DNA from: Pseudohongiella sp.
GTDB taxonomy: Bacteria; Pseudomonadota; Gammaproteobacteria; Pseudomonadales; Pseudohongiellaceae
Direction of reading: 5' to 3'
NCBI GenBank assembly: GCA_030651695.1
Contig: JAUSCD010000031.1
Location: 1-64,000 of the forward strand
Length of the DNA: 64,000 bases
The notes beneath the pieces were generated by a model. It was not told where the DNA came from and made no database searches. It saw only the letters and a list, made by a program, of their open reading frames with translations. Position 1 is the first letter of the stretch. Every line of letters begins with the position of its first letter. Position numbers and translations under genes: made by a program. Below are positions 1-8,491 of the stretch, one piece after another.

Positions 1-183
1 GCTGTTTTTTCAAACTTTCTGCGATCAATTTCGTTTCCAAAACCACTCGCAAAACTTTTGAATCAGCGTACCGACTCAGTCCCTTTCATGAGCTTCTCAT
101 GTCAGGGGCGCGCATTATGCCACAGTATTTTTATCTGGCAACTGCTTTAGATAAACTTTTTGAAAAAAGACGAAACAGACAAT

Positions 184-810
184 TTATCTTGGTATATGTC
201 GCCTGATTACCCCAGCGACTCTATATAGCAGCAACACTGCAGCGATGCTGCCATAAAGCACAGCATCAGAAAGGTCTGTCCTTAGTATCCACGTTAAATG
301 CACAACTGCAAGTACAACTGCCAAATATACAAATCTGTGCAAGAATTTCCATCTCCGCCCCAGTCTGCGCACCATGAATTTTGGCGAAGTTGCACCGAGC
401 GCAGCGAGAATCAAAAATGCAGTGAAACCAACCGTAATATATGGTCTTTCCAGAATGTCGCTGCCGATCTCGCTCCAGCGCATCTCAAGCAAGAACACGA
501 TGTAAACCAGCAGGTGTACTGACGCATAGAACAAGGAGAATAGCCCAAGTGTTCTTCGAAGCGGCGCCAACGCAGAAACTTTGAATATTTCGCGGCACGG
601 AGTGATTGCGAGGCTGGCTAACAAAAATCTTAAGGACCAGCGCCCGCTATCCAGCGCCAGGGTGCGCGCAGGATCAGCACCGAGACTATTCTGAATCACA
701 CCAATTACCATCCATACAAACGGTAACAGCGCCAGAAAGAATATCAGGTGACGCCCCCAACGCCAGATGTCAGCCTTCCTGCTCCTTGCCCTGCCATCTG
801 CGGAAGTCAA
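184..810 (-). CDS. msrQ: MsrQ, haem-binding membrane subunit of the MsrPQ methionine sulfoxide reductase
   Basis: MsrQ is the inner-membrane b-type haem protein that passes electrons from the respiratory chain to periplasmic MsrP, which repairs oxidised methionines in envelope proteins. The 208-residue product has about six hydrophobic segments and the ferric-reductase-like core, with histidines in HLLVYIVFLLE (about residue 98), FLHRFVYLAVV and VVHLTWILR. Length fits the family (about 200 aa). The start is a TTG, the first codon after an in-frame stop; a GAGG overlapping the msrP stop codon (TGAGG) lies 10 nt upstream. It follows msrP by 11 bp on the same strand, so the two form an operon. 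The family assignment is secure; the TTG start is inferred. Confidence 0.93.
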   Translation of the reverse strand: MTSADGRARSRKADIWRWGRHLIFFLALLPFVWMVIGVIQNSLGADPARTLALDSGRWSLRFLLASLAITPCREIFKVSALAPLRRTLGLFSLFYASVHLLVYIVFLLEMRWSEIGSDILERPYITVGFTAFLILAALGATSPKFMVRRLGRRWKFLHRFVYLAVVLAVVHLTWILRTDLSDAVLYGSIAAVLLLYRVAGVIRRHIPR

Positions 811-821
811 TCAGAATAGCC

Positions 822-1865
822 TCAATAGTATCTGGCGAGATCCATGCCCTGGTACATCTGAGCGACCTGATCTGCGTACCCGTTGAACATTAAAGTCTCT
901 TGTCTGGAAGGGCTGAACAGGGTTCTTGGCAGTCGCGTCTCCATGTCCTGCCGCCATCTGGGGTGATGCACCTGCGGGTTGACGTTTGCATAGAAGCCAT
1001 ACTCATTTGCCTGCAACATATTCCAACTGGTTGCAGGCTCTGTCTCGGTGAAACTGATTTTCACGATTGACTTGATGCTTTTAAAACCGTACTTCCACGG
1101 TACAACTAACCTGATAGGCGCTCCGTTTTGCGGAGGCATATAATTCCCGTAAACACCAACGGCGAGGAAAGTCAGCGGATTCATCGCCTCATCCATCCTC
1201 AAGCCTTCTCTGTAGGGCCAGTCGATGATACTGAACCGGCTGTTTTGCCCCGGCATCTGCTCAGGATCCACCAACGTTTCAAACGCTACGTATTTAGCTT
1301 TCGAGTTCGGGCTCACACGAGTGATCAGGTCCGATAGTGAAAAACCAATCCAGGGGATCACCATAGACCAACGCTCAACACACCGCAGTCTGTATATGCG
1401 CTCTTCCAGTTGATGTGGCTTGAGGAAATCTTCCAGATGGTAAACACCGGGATTGTCTACTTCTCCCGTAATCTCGATAGACCAGGGATCCACTTTAAAT
1501 GCCTGAGAGCGACGCGAAGGATCCTCTTTGTCGGTTCCGAACTCATAGAAGTTGTTATAGGTCACCACGTCACGGTAAGGCGTCAATTCCTCATCGGTCC
1601 AGAAATCGCCCCCCCGTTGAGCTGGTTTTATGTCGCTGAACTTTTCGGCCCACCACGGAGCTGGCGGAGAGCGAACAAGATCAGACGGCGCGCGGGCACG
1701 CAGACCATCGCCTTCAGCAGCGCCGGCAATTGACGGTAGCGCGCCCGGAACAGCTGCAATCAGCCCGGCCTTTAACGTATCCCCCATAAATTGACGACGA
1801 TTCCGATAAACCGACTCTGGGGTGATTTCCGATGATTTGATATCTGGCGCAGTCTTGATCAACAT
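822..1865 (-). CDS. msrP: MsrP, periplasmic molybdopterin methionine sulfoxide reductase catalytic subunit
   Basis: MsrP (YedY) is a molybdopterin enzyme exported folded by the Tat system that reduces protein-bound methionine sulfoxide. I place the start at the ATG at 1865, giving 347 aa, because the segment LIKTAPDIKSSEITPESVY is the usual family N-terminus. It precedes a twin-arginine motif (NRRQFM) and a hydrophobic h-region ending in AGAA. The sulfite-oxidase fold motif RLRCVERWSMVIPWIG contains the molybdenum-ligand cysteine, and VPWKYGFKSIKSI is conserved. A longer reading from 1907 adds 14 unlikely residues before the signal peptide. msrQ follows after 11 bp. No regulator of the HprR/HprS type lies beside it. 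Confidence 0.95.
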   Translation of the reverse strand: MLIKTAPDIKSSEITPESVYRNRRQFMGDTLKAGLIAAVPGALPSIAGAAEGDGLRARAPSDLVRSPPAPWWAEKFSDIKPAQRGGDFWTDEELTPYRDVVTYNNFYEFGTDKEDPSRRSQAFKVDPWSIEITGEVDNPGVYHLEDFLKPHQLEERIYRLRCVERWSMVIPWIGFSLSDLITRVSPNSKAKYVAFETLVDPEQMPGQNSRFSIIDWPYREGLRMDEAMNPLTFLAVGVYGNYMPPQNGAPIRLVVPWKYGFKSIKSIVKISFTETEPATSWNMLQANEYGFYANVNPQVHHPRWRQDMETRLPRTLFSPSRQETLMFNGYADQVAQMYQGMDLARYY

Positions 1866-1960
1866 AATTATGCCTCTGGCCTCTCGGTATTTACACTGTA
1901 ACAGCAACTAAACATACAGACCTGTCTGCTTCCCACTTCTATTCGGACCGCAGACTACTG

Positions 1961-2803
1961 TTACGCAACGTCTTTGGTTTCAGTTTTACGTCGATGGGAT
2001 AAAAACTTTTTATAGATACCTATGGCTGGCCCGGATAACGCATATACCAGACACATCGTCAGCAGCACCTCATGAGGTCGTTGCGCGATCACAACGAGCA
2101 AGACCACTGTCATAAGAAACACTACATAAGGCACAGTACCCTTAAAATGGATTTCCTTGAAACTGTAATAGCGGTAATTGGAAACCATCAGCAGGCCGGT
2201 AAACGCAGTCAGAAGCGCTGTGACAACCGCTACTCCCACTCCGGGCTCAACTTCGTACTTGGCAGCCACCCAGACAACAAACGTCACCAGGCCGGCAGCC
2301 ACAGGACTCTGCAAGCCAACAAAAAAACGCTTGTCTACAGTCCCGAGTTGGACATTAAACCTTGCAAGGCGGAGCGCTGCACACGACATATAAATGAAAC
2401 TGGCCGCCCAGCCGGCATTGCCCAGTGACGAAAGCGCCCAGCTGAAAACAATCAGCGCGGGCGCTACACCAAAAGAAACCATGTCAGCCAGACTATCAAA
2501 CTGAGCACCGAATGCGCTTTGTGTATTGGTCATGCGCGCGACCCTGCCATCCAGCCCGTCCATGACAGCTGCGATTAAAATGGCCCATCCGGCGGCGTTA
2601 AAATTGCCATTCATGCCCGCAATAATGGCATAGAAGCCGGCAAACAAAGCCCCCAGCGTCAGCAGATTAGGCAACAGATAGATTCCTTTTCGACTGATCT
2701 TCTTGCCATCCTGAGACACAAACTCTTCATGCTCATCAATGGGAAGAATGCTGTCATCCTGATCACTATCGGGTAACTGCGAGGTGTCGTGATTTTTATC
2801 CAT
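1961..2803 (-). CDS. pssA: CDP-diacylglycerol--serine O-phosphatidyltransferase (phosphatidylserine synthase)
   Basis: This integral membrane enzyme makes phosphatidylserine from CDP-diacylglycerol and serine, the first committed step toward phosphatidylethanolamine. The CDP-alcohol phosphotransferase signature DGx2ARx8Gx3Dx3D is complete: DGRVAR, eight residues, then GAQFDSLAD. About eight hydrophobic helices follow a roughly 45-residue acidic soluble N-terminus. The frame can be read back to 2902, but that would overlap ilvY by 65 bp. I use the ATG at 2803, which has AGGA about 12 nt upstream and gives 280 aa, normal for the type II enzyme. It is read in the same direction as ilvY and msrPQ; an ilvIH-pssA-msrPQ neighbourhood is familiar from pseudomonads. 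Confidence 0.93.
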   Translation of the reverse strand: MDKNHDTSQLPDSDQDDSILPIDEHEEFVSQDGKKISRKGIYLLPNLLTLGALFAGFYAIIAGMNGNFNAAGWAILIAAVMDGLDGRVARMTNTQSAFGAQFDSLADMVSFGVAPALIVFSWALSSLGNAGWAASFIYMSCAALRLARFNVQLGTVDKRFFVGLQSPVAAGLVTFVVWVAAKYEVEPGVGVAVVTALLTAFTGLLMVSNYRYYSFKEIHFKGTVPYVVFLMTVVLLVVIAQRPHEVLLTMCLVYALSGPAIGIYKKFLSHRRKTETKDVA

Positions 2804-2837
2804 CAGAACGATATCCTGGGCCTTTAAAGGAGCCTGA

Positions 2838-3779
2838 TTATACACGGGGCGCGCCTGGCCGGTAGTCTGACTGCTCCTGGCTTGAACTGCCAGACTCGGC
2901 AACCGACCAGAACGCAGAAATTAATGGATTGGACAATTTCCGCCGTATTGCACACAGCCCGATCACAAAAGGTTTAAGCTCCGTCATAAGCGGCAGTATC
3001 TGCAGCTTGTCCCGCATCGGGCTGTTATCCAGAACCACTTTTGGCACGATGGCAATACCACATCCTAAACTCGCCATACTCACCATCGCCTCATGACCAC
3101 TGACTTGCGCATAAATCAGGGGTTTGATCTGTTTGCGCGCAAACCATTCCTCCACTCTCGCTCTGGTTAACCCGGTCTCCGGCATCACCACAGGTAATCT
3201 TTTCCAGTCGATGTCGCCGTCAGCACCGGCCTGTTTTATCATCTGCTGCACAGGGCTGGCTGCGACCGGTCCGATGCAAACGAGCTCTGAACGGGCTAAC
3301 GGTAAAAATACCAGTTTGTCAGATAACTTTGGTGGCAGCGCAGCGATTACCACATCATCGAGTTCATCTGAAACTCGTTGCAATGCTTCTGCTGAATCAC
3401 CGGTATGCAGCTGAAGCTCTATATTAGGATGACTTTGCCTGAAACGATCAAGCAAATCATGCAAAAAGCTGTAGCTGGCCGTCACCGAACAAAACAGGCT
3501 GAGTTTGCCACGTAAATCGCCGGACTGTTCCTGGATAGACGTTTTCAATCGTGAAAGCTCGTCCAGCGTCTGCCTTGAGTAATCACGCAGCAGAAGCCCG
3601 GCCTGGGTCAGCGTGACTGTGCGATTGTCGCGCTCAAACAGAGCAACATCCAGTTCCTGCTCCAGACGCTGAATTGAACGTGTCAAACCGGACGGGCTTA
3701 TGTGCAGCTCACGACTGCTTCTGGCAAAATGTAGCGAACCGCTCAGGTGCAGAAAATAACGCAGATCCTTAAGATCCAT
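2838..3779 (-). CDS. ilvY: IlvY, LysR-family activator of ilvC
   Basis: IlvY activates ilvC when the KARI substrates acetolactate or acetohydroxybutyrate bind it. The 313-aa protein begins with the LysR winged helix-turn-helix (residues 1-60, motif SPSGLTRSIQRLEQEL, then LFERDNRTVTLT). It ends with a periplasmic-binding-protein-like effector domain carrying IlvY-typical strings such as FCSVTASYSFLHDLLDRFR and VSGHEAMVSMASLGCGIAIVP. AGGAA lies 8 nt before the ATG at 3779. It is divergent from ilvC with 159 bp between them, the arrangement known from enteric bacteria. Those bacteria use one control region for both genes, with IlvY also limiting its own synthesis. Confidence 0.95.
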   Translation of the reverse strand: MDLKDLRYFLHLSGSLHFARSSRELHISPSGLTRSIQRLEQELDVALFERDNRTVTLTQAGLLLRDYSRQTLDELSRLKTSIQEQSGDLRGKLSLFCSVTASYSFLHDLLDRFRQSHPNIELQLHTGDSAEALQRVSDELDDVVIAALPPKLSDKLVFLPLARSELVCIGPVAASPVQQMIKQAGADGDIDWKRLPVVMPETGLTRARVEEWFARKQIKPLIYAQVSGHEAMVSMASLGCGIAIVPKVVLDNSPMRDKLQILPLMTELKPFVIGLCAIRRKLSNPLISAFWSVAESGSSSQEQSDYRPGAPRV

Positions 3780-3847
3780 AATTTGTTTTCCTCAGACAAT
3801 CCGCAACAGGGCCATCGCTGTCGGTATTCCACATTATGAAACAATGA

Positions 3848-3892
3848 ATTGCAAATATATCATTTTACGCAATCAGGCGAGAAGTCTAATAT
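3848..3892 (+). promoter_or_regulatory. ilvY-ilvC divergent control region: inverted ATTGC/GCAAT sites and ilvC promoter
   Basis: An inverted pair ATTGC (3848-3852) and GCAAT (3869-3873) is separated by 16 AT-rich bases. The enteric IlvY operator is also built from TTGCAA-type half sites. The right half overlaps a candidate ilvC promoter: TTTACG (3864-3869), a 17-bp spacer and TAATAT (3887-3892). Transcription would start near 3899, some 40 nt before the ilvC ATG. A LysR site abutting a weak -35 is what an activator-dependent promoter should look like. The sequences are seen directly; the assignment to IlvY is inference. Confidence 0.5.
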
Positions 3893-3938
3893 AGCGACCT
3901 GAATTTCACCCTGAGCTCATCCCGAAAAGGAATATACA

Positions 3939-5408
3939 ATGAACTATTTCAACACATTACCACTGAGGCTTCAGCTTCAACAGCTGGGCAAATGCCGTTT
4001 TATGGATCGCTCAGAGTTTGCCGACGGGGTAAATCGGCTGCTGGGCAAGAAGATTGTTATTGTCGGTTGTGGCGCTCAGGGCCTGAATCAGGGTCTGAAC
4101 ATGCGAGATAGCGGCCTTGATATCAGCTACGCTTTACGCAAAGAGGCCATTGCCGAAAAGCGTCAATCCTGGAAAAACGCCAGCGAAAATGGTTTTAACG
4201 TTGCCACCTACGAAGAATTGATTCCGCAGGCTGATCTGGTTCTGAACCTGACTCCCGACAAGCAGCATACCTCTGTGGTGAAACAAGTTATGCCCTTGAT
4301 GAAAAAAGATGCCTGCCTGGCTTACTCACACGGATTCAACATCGTTGAAGAGGGCATGCAGATCCGTAAAGACCTGACGGTGATCATGGTTGCGCCCAAG
4401 TGCCCAGGCTCGGAAGTGCGCGAAGAATACAAGCGCGGTTTTGGCGTTCCGACATTGATCGCAGTTCACCCTGAAAATGATCCGCGTGGCGACGGCCTCG
4501 AATTGGCCAAAGCCTATGCTGCTGGCACAGGTGGTCACCGCGCCGGCGTGCTGGAGTCATCTTTTATTGCCGAAGTTAAATCAGACCTGATGGGTGAACA
4601 GACCATCCTCTGCGGCATGTTGCAGGCAGGCTCCATCCTTTGCTACAACCGCATGATCGAAAAGGGCATGGATGCCGGTTATGCATCCAAACTGATGCAA
4701 CACGGCTGGGAAGTAGTCTCTGAAGGCCTCAAACATGGTGGCATCACCAATATGATGGATCGCCTGTCCAATCCAGCCAAACTGGTTGCCAACTCCCTCG
4801 CGCAAGAATTAAAAACCATCATGGCTCCGCTGTTTCAGAAGCACATGGATGACATTATCAGCGGTGAGTTCTCGCGCGGCATGATGGAAGATTGGGCAAA
4901 CGACGACAAGAAGTTGCTGACCTGGCGTGAAGAAACTGCCGAAACCGCATTCGAAAAGTCTACCGCAGGCACCATGAAAATCTCCGAGCAGGAGTACTAC
5001 GACAACGGTATCCTGATCGCCGCAATGCTGAAGGCAGGCGTAGAACTGGCATTTGAAACCATGACCGCTGCCGGCATCATTGAAGAGTCAGCCTACTACG
5101 AATCACTGCACGAGACCCCGCTGATTGCTAACCTGATTGGTCGCAAGAAGCTGTATGAAATGAACAAGGTAATTTCAGATACCGCCGAGTACGGTTGCTA
5201 CCTGTTCTCTCACGCAGCAGTACCACTGCTGAAAGATTTCATGCAAAAAGTGGATACCGACGTAATTGGTAAAGGACTGCAACTGGCCGACAATAACGTC
5301 GACAACGCAGAACTGATTGCTGTTAACCAGTCAATCCGCAACCACCCGATCGAGATAGTGGGCCGCAAACTGCGCTCTTACATGACCGCAATGAAGAAAG
5401 CCATCTAA
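3939..5408 (+). CDS. ilvC: Ketol-acid reductoisomerase, long class II form
   Basis: KARI converts acetolactate or acetohydroxybutyrate to the dihydroxy acids of valine and isoleucine synthesis, using NADPH and magnesium. At 489 aa this is the long, plant/enteric class II form, not the roughly 340-aa class I form. The Rossmann motif [10 protein letters not shown] and the NADPH-phosphate contact loop [14 protein letters not shown] lie near the N-terminus. The duplicated knotted C-terminal domain carries the metal ligands in [15 protein letters not shown] and ELAFETM. Identity to the Escherichia coli protein is visibly high throughout. The ATG at 3939 has AAGGA 8 nt upstream. It is transcribed away from ilvY and toward ilvIH, so it is not in one operon with ilvIH. 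Confidence 0.98.
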   Translation: MNYFNTLPLRLQLQQLGKCRFMDRSEFADGVNRLLGKKIVIVGCGAQGLNQGLNMRDSGLDISYALRKEAIAEKRQSWKNASENGFNVATYEELIPQADLVLNLTPDKQHTSVVKQVMPLMKKDACLAYSHGFNIVEEGMQIRKDLTVIMVAPKCPGSEVREEYKRGFGVPTLIAVHPENDPRGDGLELAKAYAAGTGGHRAGVLESSFIAEVKSDLMGEQTILCGMLQAGSILCYNRMIEKGMDAGYASKLMQHGWEVVSEGLKHGGITNMMDRLSNPAKLVANSLAQELKTIMAPLFQKHMDDIISGEFSRGMMEDWANDDKKLLTWREETAETAFEKSTAGTMKISEQEYYDNGILIAAMLKAGVELAFETMTAAGIIEESAYYESLHETPLIANLIGRKKLYEMNKVISDTAEYGCYLFSHAAVPLLKDFMQKVDTDVIGKGLQLADNNVDNAELIAVNQSIRNHPIEIVGRKLRSYMTAMKKAI

Positions 5409-5429
5409 CGCCCGCAACAAGTGCGTGTC

Positions 5430-5456
5430 AGACGATGTCTGTTGCAGACATCGTCT
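5430..5456 (+). terminator. Hairpin after ilvC, probable terminator
   Basis: A perfect 12-bp inverted repeat, AGACGATGTCTG, a TTG loop, then its complement, starts 22 bp after the ilvC stop. Only a short ATAT tract follows, so it would be a weak intrinsic terminator or a 3'-end stabiliser. Confidence 0.6.
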
Positions 5457-5502
5457 ATATTCCCCATTTGCCAACGCTGCCTGAGTCAGGTAGCGTTAGC
5501 CC

Positions 5503-5781
5503 ATGAACATAGCATTTCTATTATTGATTTGTCTGGTGACACTAGCCTTCGCAGCGTGGGCCCATATACGGATTCGGTCCCACACACCATCTACCCGGCT
5601 GGTTACGCATTCAGCATTACTCATCGTAGGGCTGACGTTCGCCTGGGTGATGGCATTTGTATACACGGAAAGTGTTGGACTGCAGAAATGGCTGATTTTT
5701 CTGAGCTCCTTCGGTGTTGTTCACATCCCGGCCGCCGTGATTCTGCAACTCAAACAAATACGGCATAGAGGGAAGGATTGA
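5503..5781 (+). CDS. Small membrane protein of unknown function
   Basis: I do not recognise this 92-residue protein. It has three hydrophobic stretches: residues 1-22 (NIAFLLLICLVTLAFAAWA), about 34-54 (LLIVGLTFAWVMAFVYT) and about 63-83. A basic tail (KQIRHRGKD) follows, suggesting three membrane helices with a cytoplasmic C-terminus. It lies between ilvC and the terminator at 5807-5846 on the ilvC strand; the ribosome site is poor (AGGT 12 nt from the ATG). It could be a real small membrane gene or a fortuitous frame; membrane-like composition and position make it more likely real. Confidence 0.5.
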   Translation: MNIAFLLLICLVTLAFAAWAHIRIRSHTPSTRLVTHSALLIVGLTFAWVMAFVYTESVGLQKWLIFLSSFGVVHIPAAVILQLKQIRHRGKD

Positions 5782-5806
5782 TCTCTTTTTTTCCGCTAAC
5801 CCAAAA

Positions 5807-5846
5807 CAAAAGGGAGTATCAGACCATTGCCTGATACTCCCTTTTG
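5807..5846. terminator. Bidirectional intrinsic terminator between ilvC side and ilvH
   Basis: A perfect 16-bp stem (CAAAAGGGAGTATCAG and its complement) with an 8-nt loop sits between two genes that converge, the small membrane gene and ilvH. The stem has A/T-rich ends on both sides (AAAA at 5808-5811, TTTT at 5842-5845 and another run just after), which supplies a U-tract for either transcript. Confidence 0.85.
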
Positions 5847-5872
5847 CTTTTGTCGTGAGAGTTTAATCTGAA

Positions 5873-6364
5873 TTACAGGCTCAACACCTTCTCACCACGA
5901 GAAATTCCCGTCACCCCGGTGCGTGCAACTTCCAGAACTGACGTGCTGCCAATAGCATCCAGAAAACTATCAAGCTTATCCGAGGTACCCGTTAACTGGA
6001 TGCTATACACCGTACTGGTCACATCCACAATCTGGCCCCGAAAAATATCTGTTGTGCGCTTGATCTCAGCACGCTGAGCGCCAGTTGCTTTTACTTTGAC
6101 CAACATCAACTCCCGCTCAATGTGCGAACCCTCCGTAAGATCAACGAGCTTGACCACGTCAATCAGCTTGTTCAGATGTTTGGTAATCTGCTCAATTTTG
6201 CGGTCGTCGCCGATAGTCGTGATTGTCAGGCGCGACAACGTATGATCTTCGGTAGGCGCTACTGTCAGTGACTCGATGTTGTAGTTACGCTGCGAAAACA
6301 GACCGACAACTCGAGACAGCGCGCCGGGTTCATTCTCCAGCAGTATGGAAATTATGTGCCGCAT
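5873..6364 (-). CDS. ilvH: Acetolactate synthase small (regulatory) subunit
   Basis: The small subunit binds valine and gives the large subunit full activity and feedback inhibition. The 163-aa protein starts with an ACT domain (MRHIISILLENEPGALSRVVGLFS) and has the family's second half, with RELMLVKVKATGAQRAEI. Length matches IlvH (about 163 aa). The ATG at 6364 follows the ilvI stop codon by a single base, so translation is probably coupled. It is followed by the bidirectional terminator at 5807-5846. Confidence 0.96.
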   Translation of the reverse strand: MRHIISILLENEPGALSRVVGLFSQRNYNIESLTVAPTEDHTLSRLTITTIGDDRKIEQITKHLNKLIDVVKLVDLTEGSHIERELMLVKVKATGAQRAEIKRTTDIFRGQIVDVTSTVYSIQLTGTSDKLDSFLDAIGSTSVLEVARTGVTGISRGEKVLSL

Positions 6365-6365
6365 C

Positions 6366-8090
6366 TTATGTCCGCTCCGTTTTACTCAGATACATATCCT
6401 TCATCGAACCGCCCTTGATCGCCATCGGATAGACGTGTTCCGACGGGTCAACAGAGACATCAACAAAGACCAGCCTGTCTTTCAGTGCAAACGCTTCTTC
6501 CATCTTTTTATCAAGCTCAGAAAGTTTGGTAATACGCACGCCAACGTGGCCATAAGCCTCAACCAGTTTTACAAAGTCAGGCAAAGACTCGGCATAGGTG
6601 CTGTGCGAATAACGGCCGCCGTACTGCATGTCCTGCCACTGCTTGACCATGCCCAGGGCCTGGTTATTCAAACAAACAATCTTCACGGGCAAGCCGTATT
6701 GAAGACAGGTCGCCAGCTCCTGGATACACATCTGGATGCTGCCCTCGCCCGTGATGCAGACAGAAACAGCATCGGGGAACGCCAGCTGAACACCCATCGC
6801 CGCAGGAAACCCGAAGCCCATAGTGCCAAGTCCCCCAGAATTGATCCAGCGCCGTGGTTTGTCAAAATGATAATACTGCGCAGCAAACATCTGATGCTGG
6901 CCGACGTCGGATGACACGTAGGCATCGCCCTTTGTAGCACGGTAAACAGCCTGCACAACCTGCTGAGGCTTGATTCCATCATTGCTGGCAGGTGTAACCT
7001 TCAGACATTCTTTGGCGCGCCAGCCTTCAATCTGCTGCCACCACAGATCCAGAGACTTCCTGTCCACTTGTGTATCTGACTGCTTGATCAGCTCAAGCAT
7101 TTCTTCAAGAACGCTGGTTACTGATCCTACAATAGGCACGTCGGCTGCAACCGTTTTAGAAATCGAAGCAGGATCGATATCCACGTGCAGAATTTTTGCA
7201 CCCGGACAGAATTTGGAGATGGCATTAGTCACACGATCATCAAACCGCACGCCGATTCCGAGCACTACATCACTGAAGTGCATGGACATATTTGCTTCAT
7301 AGGTGCCGTGCATCCCAAGCATACCCACGAACTGCTTGTCTGTTGCAGGATAGGCACCCAGGCCCATCAAAGTATTGGTTACCGGGTAACCCAGCAAACG
7401 GGACATCTCCGTTAACAAATCAGATGCGTTCCCCTGAATAACCCCACCGCCCGCATAAATGATCGGGCGTTTGGCAGCCAGCAGAATTTCAACGGCTTTT
7501 TTAATTTGACCGGTATGCCCTTTTGCGGGAACAGAATAAGATCGCATCTTGACCGTTTCGGGATAACGATACTCAAACTTGCGTGCCGGATCGGTCACAT
7601 CTTTAGGCACGTCGATAACTACCGGGCCAGGTCGCCCGGTTGTCGCAATGTAAAACGCTTTTTTTACAATTGCCGGAATGTCTTCGGCATTCTGGACCAT
7701 AAAACTGTGTTTCACGATTGGGCGCGAAATACCAACCATGTCGGTTTCCTGGAATGCATCGGAACCAATCAGTGAGCTGTCCACCTGACCGGAGATGACC
7801 ACCATGGGAATGGAATCCATAAATGCAGTGGCGATACCTGTCACCGCATTAGTTGCGCCGGGACCTGAAGTCACCAACACCACACCGGGTTTTCCGGTGG
7901 CTCTGGCATAACCGTCAGCGGCATGCGTTGCAGCCTGCTCATGACGTACCAGAATGTGCTCCACCTTGTCCTGGTTGAATATCGCATCGTAAATATGCAG
8001 CGCGGCGCCGCCCGGATATCCGAACAACAGCTCAACGCCCTCGTCGTGCAAAGCACGAATCAGCATTTCACCACCAGAAAGCAATTCCAC
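6366..8090 (-). CDS. ilvI: Acetolactate synthase large (catalytic) subunit
   Basis: This is the ThDP- and FAD-dependent enzyme that condenses two pyruvates, or pyruvate with 2-oxobutyrate, opening valine/leucine/isoleucine synthesis. The 574-aa protein has the N-terminal ThDP domain with the activating glutamate ([17 protein letters not shown]). The FAD-binding middle domain and the C-terminal ThDP/Mg site ([12 protein letters not shown] followed by [12 protein letters not shown]) also match. The start is GTG at 8090 with GAGG 10 nt upstream, matching the family start MELLSGAEM. It is the first gene of ilvIH. The 5' leader upstream (8091-8485) is unusually structured and is listed separately. 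Confidence 0.97.
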   Translation of the reverse strand: MELLSGGEMLIRALHDEGVELLFGYPGGAALHIYDAIFNQDKVEHILVRHEQAATHAADGYARATGKPGVVLVTSGPGATNAVTGIATAFMDSIPMVVISGQVDSSLIGSDAFQETDMVGISRPIVKHSFMVQNAEDIPAIVKKAFYIATTGRPGPVVIDVPKDVTDPARKFEYRYPETVKMRSYSVPAKGHTGQIKKAVEILLAAKRPIIYAGGGVIQGNASDLLTEMSRLLGYPVTNTLMGLGAYPATDKQFVGMLGMHGTYEANMSMHFSDVVLGIGVRFDDRVTNAISKFCPGAKILHVDIDPASISKTVAADVPIVGSVTSVLEEMLELIKQSDTQVDRKSLDLWWQQIEGWRAKECLKVTPASNDGIKPQQVVQAVYRATKGDAYVSSDVGQHQMFAAQYYHFDKPRRWINSGGLGTMGFGFPAAMGVQLAFPDAVSVCITGEGSIQMCIQELATCLQYGLPVKIVCLNNQALGMVKQWQDMQYGGRYSHSTYAESLPDFVKLVEAYGHVGVRITKLSELDKKMEEAFALKDRLVFVDVSVDPSEHVYPMAIKGGSMKDMYLSKTERT

Positions 8091-8094
8091 AGTC

Positions 8095-8271
8095 TTAGCC
8101 TCGTAATAAAAAAGTCAGATGCCATATGGCATCGATAAGACCCCGTCTTGCAACGGAATCTTCGCAGATTAAGTTTTCCTTCAGATCAATCTTTAAGAGT
8201 AACGGAGCCACAAGACAGCTCCGTAACACAAACCGGACCACCATGAGTTCACAGCGCAGCAGAAATATCAT
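8095..8271 (-). CDS. Candidate leader peptide rich in Leu, Val and Ile codons ahead of ilvI
   Basis: The frame open from the ATG at 8271 reads through to a TAA 4 nt before the ilvI start (58 aa). Its first 36 residues (starting [20 protein letters not shown]) hold 10 Leu, 4 Val and 3 Ile, so 17 of 36 are the end products of the pathway. That is the signature of ribosome-mediated attenuation. Two cautions apply. No convincing Shine-Dalgarno precedes this ATG or the next one at 8244, and the frame runs through the terminator hairpin instead of stopping before it. It could be a translated leader or a by-product of composition; the frame can also be extended to a TTG at 8367. Confidence 0.35.
   Translation of the reverse strand: MIFLLRCELMVVRFVLRSCLVAPLLLKIDLKENLICEDSVARRGLIDAIWHLTFLLRG
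8108..8133 (-). terminator. Attenuator-like hairpin with U-tract just upstream of ilvI
   Basis: On the ilvI strand a 16-base perfect palindrome (8118-8133) can fold as a 6-bp GATGCC/GGCATC stem with an ATAT loop. It is followed after four bases by six T residues (8113-8108). It lies only 18 nt before the ilvI GTG, so it can only act within the ilvI leader, as an attenuator. The competing anti-terminator pairing is not obvious to me by eye. Confidence 0.55.
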
Positions 8272-8491
8272 GTGCAGCAATAAACGTTCAAAGTATCCTG
8301 GCTTATGCCGGTTCCTTACGCGGTAACGTGTCGGAACCTTAGGTGGAGTTGTCTGACACCTAAGCAATAGCCCCGGGCGGACACTTTTTGCCGCGTCCCG
8401 GCTAATGCAGATTGGGGGAGGGGATTACCTTCTCAGTCTGCGTCTTGCAGGACTGGATACCGACCGGGATCCAATCCTGCAGAGAACGCGC

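Larger units (their letters stand above)
8095..8485 (-). promoter_or_regulatory. Structured 5' leader of ilvIH mRNA
   Basis: About 390 nt separate the candidate promoter from ilvI. On the mRNA strand the leader can form a series of stems. They are a 15-bp imperfect stem at 8447-8480 and CCGGG..CGG/CCG..CCCGG at 8373-8401. Next come TTAGGTG/CACCTAA at 8339-8363, GGTTCC plus TTAC/GTAA plus GGAACC at 8310-8338, and GTTACGGAGC/GCTCCGTTAC (one mismatch) at 8199-8227. The U-tailed hairpin at 8108-8133 is last. This is the only gene-free stretch over 300 bp in the window. Position before ilvI and pathway-residue codons suggest attenuation; a published ilvB-OMG RNA motif exists upstream of this gene in marine gammaproteobacteria, but I cannot test for a match. 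Confidence 0.5.

Noticed and set aside
87-155. Small hairpins near the left edge (CATGAG/CTCATG at 87-101 and TTTATCT/AGATAAA at 130-155 followed by CTTTTT)
   Set aside because: The stems are short or all A/T, and the second is oriented against msrQ, the only nearby gene. It could end a plus-strand gene lying left of the window, but nothing here supports that.
8272-8367. Extension of the ilvI leader frame to a TTG at 8367 as a 90-aa protein
   Set aside because: No ribosome site, and the added part runs through leader stems with a composition unlike protein; only the Leu/Val/Ile-rich part was kept as a candidate.
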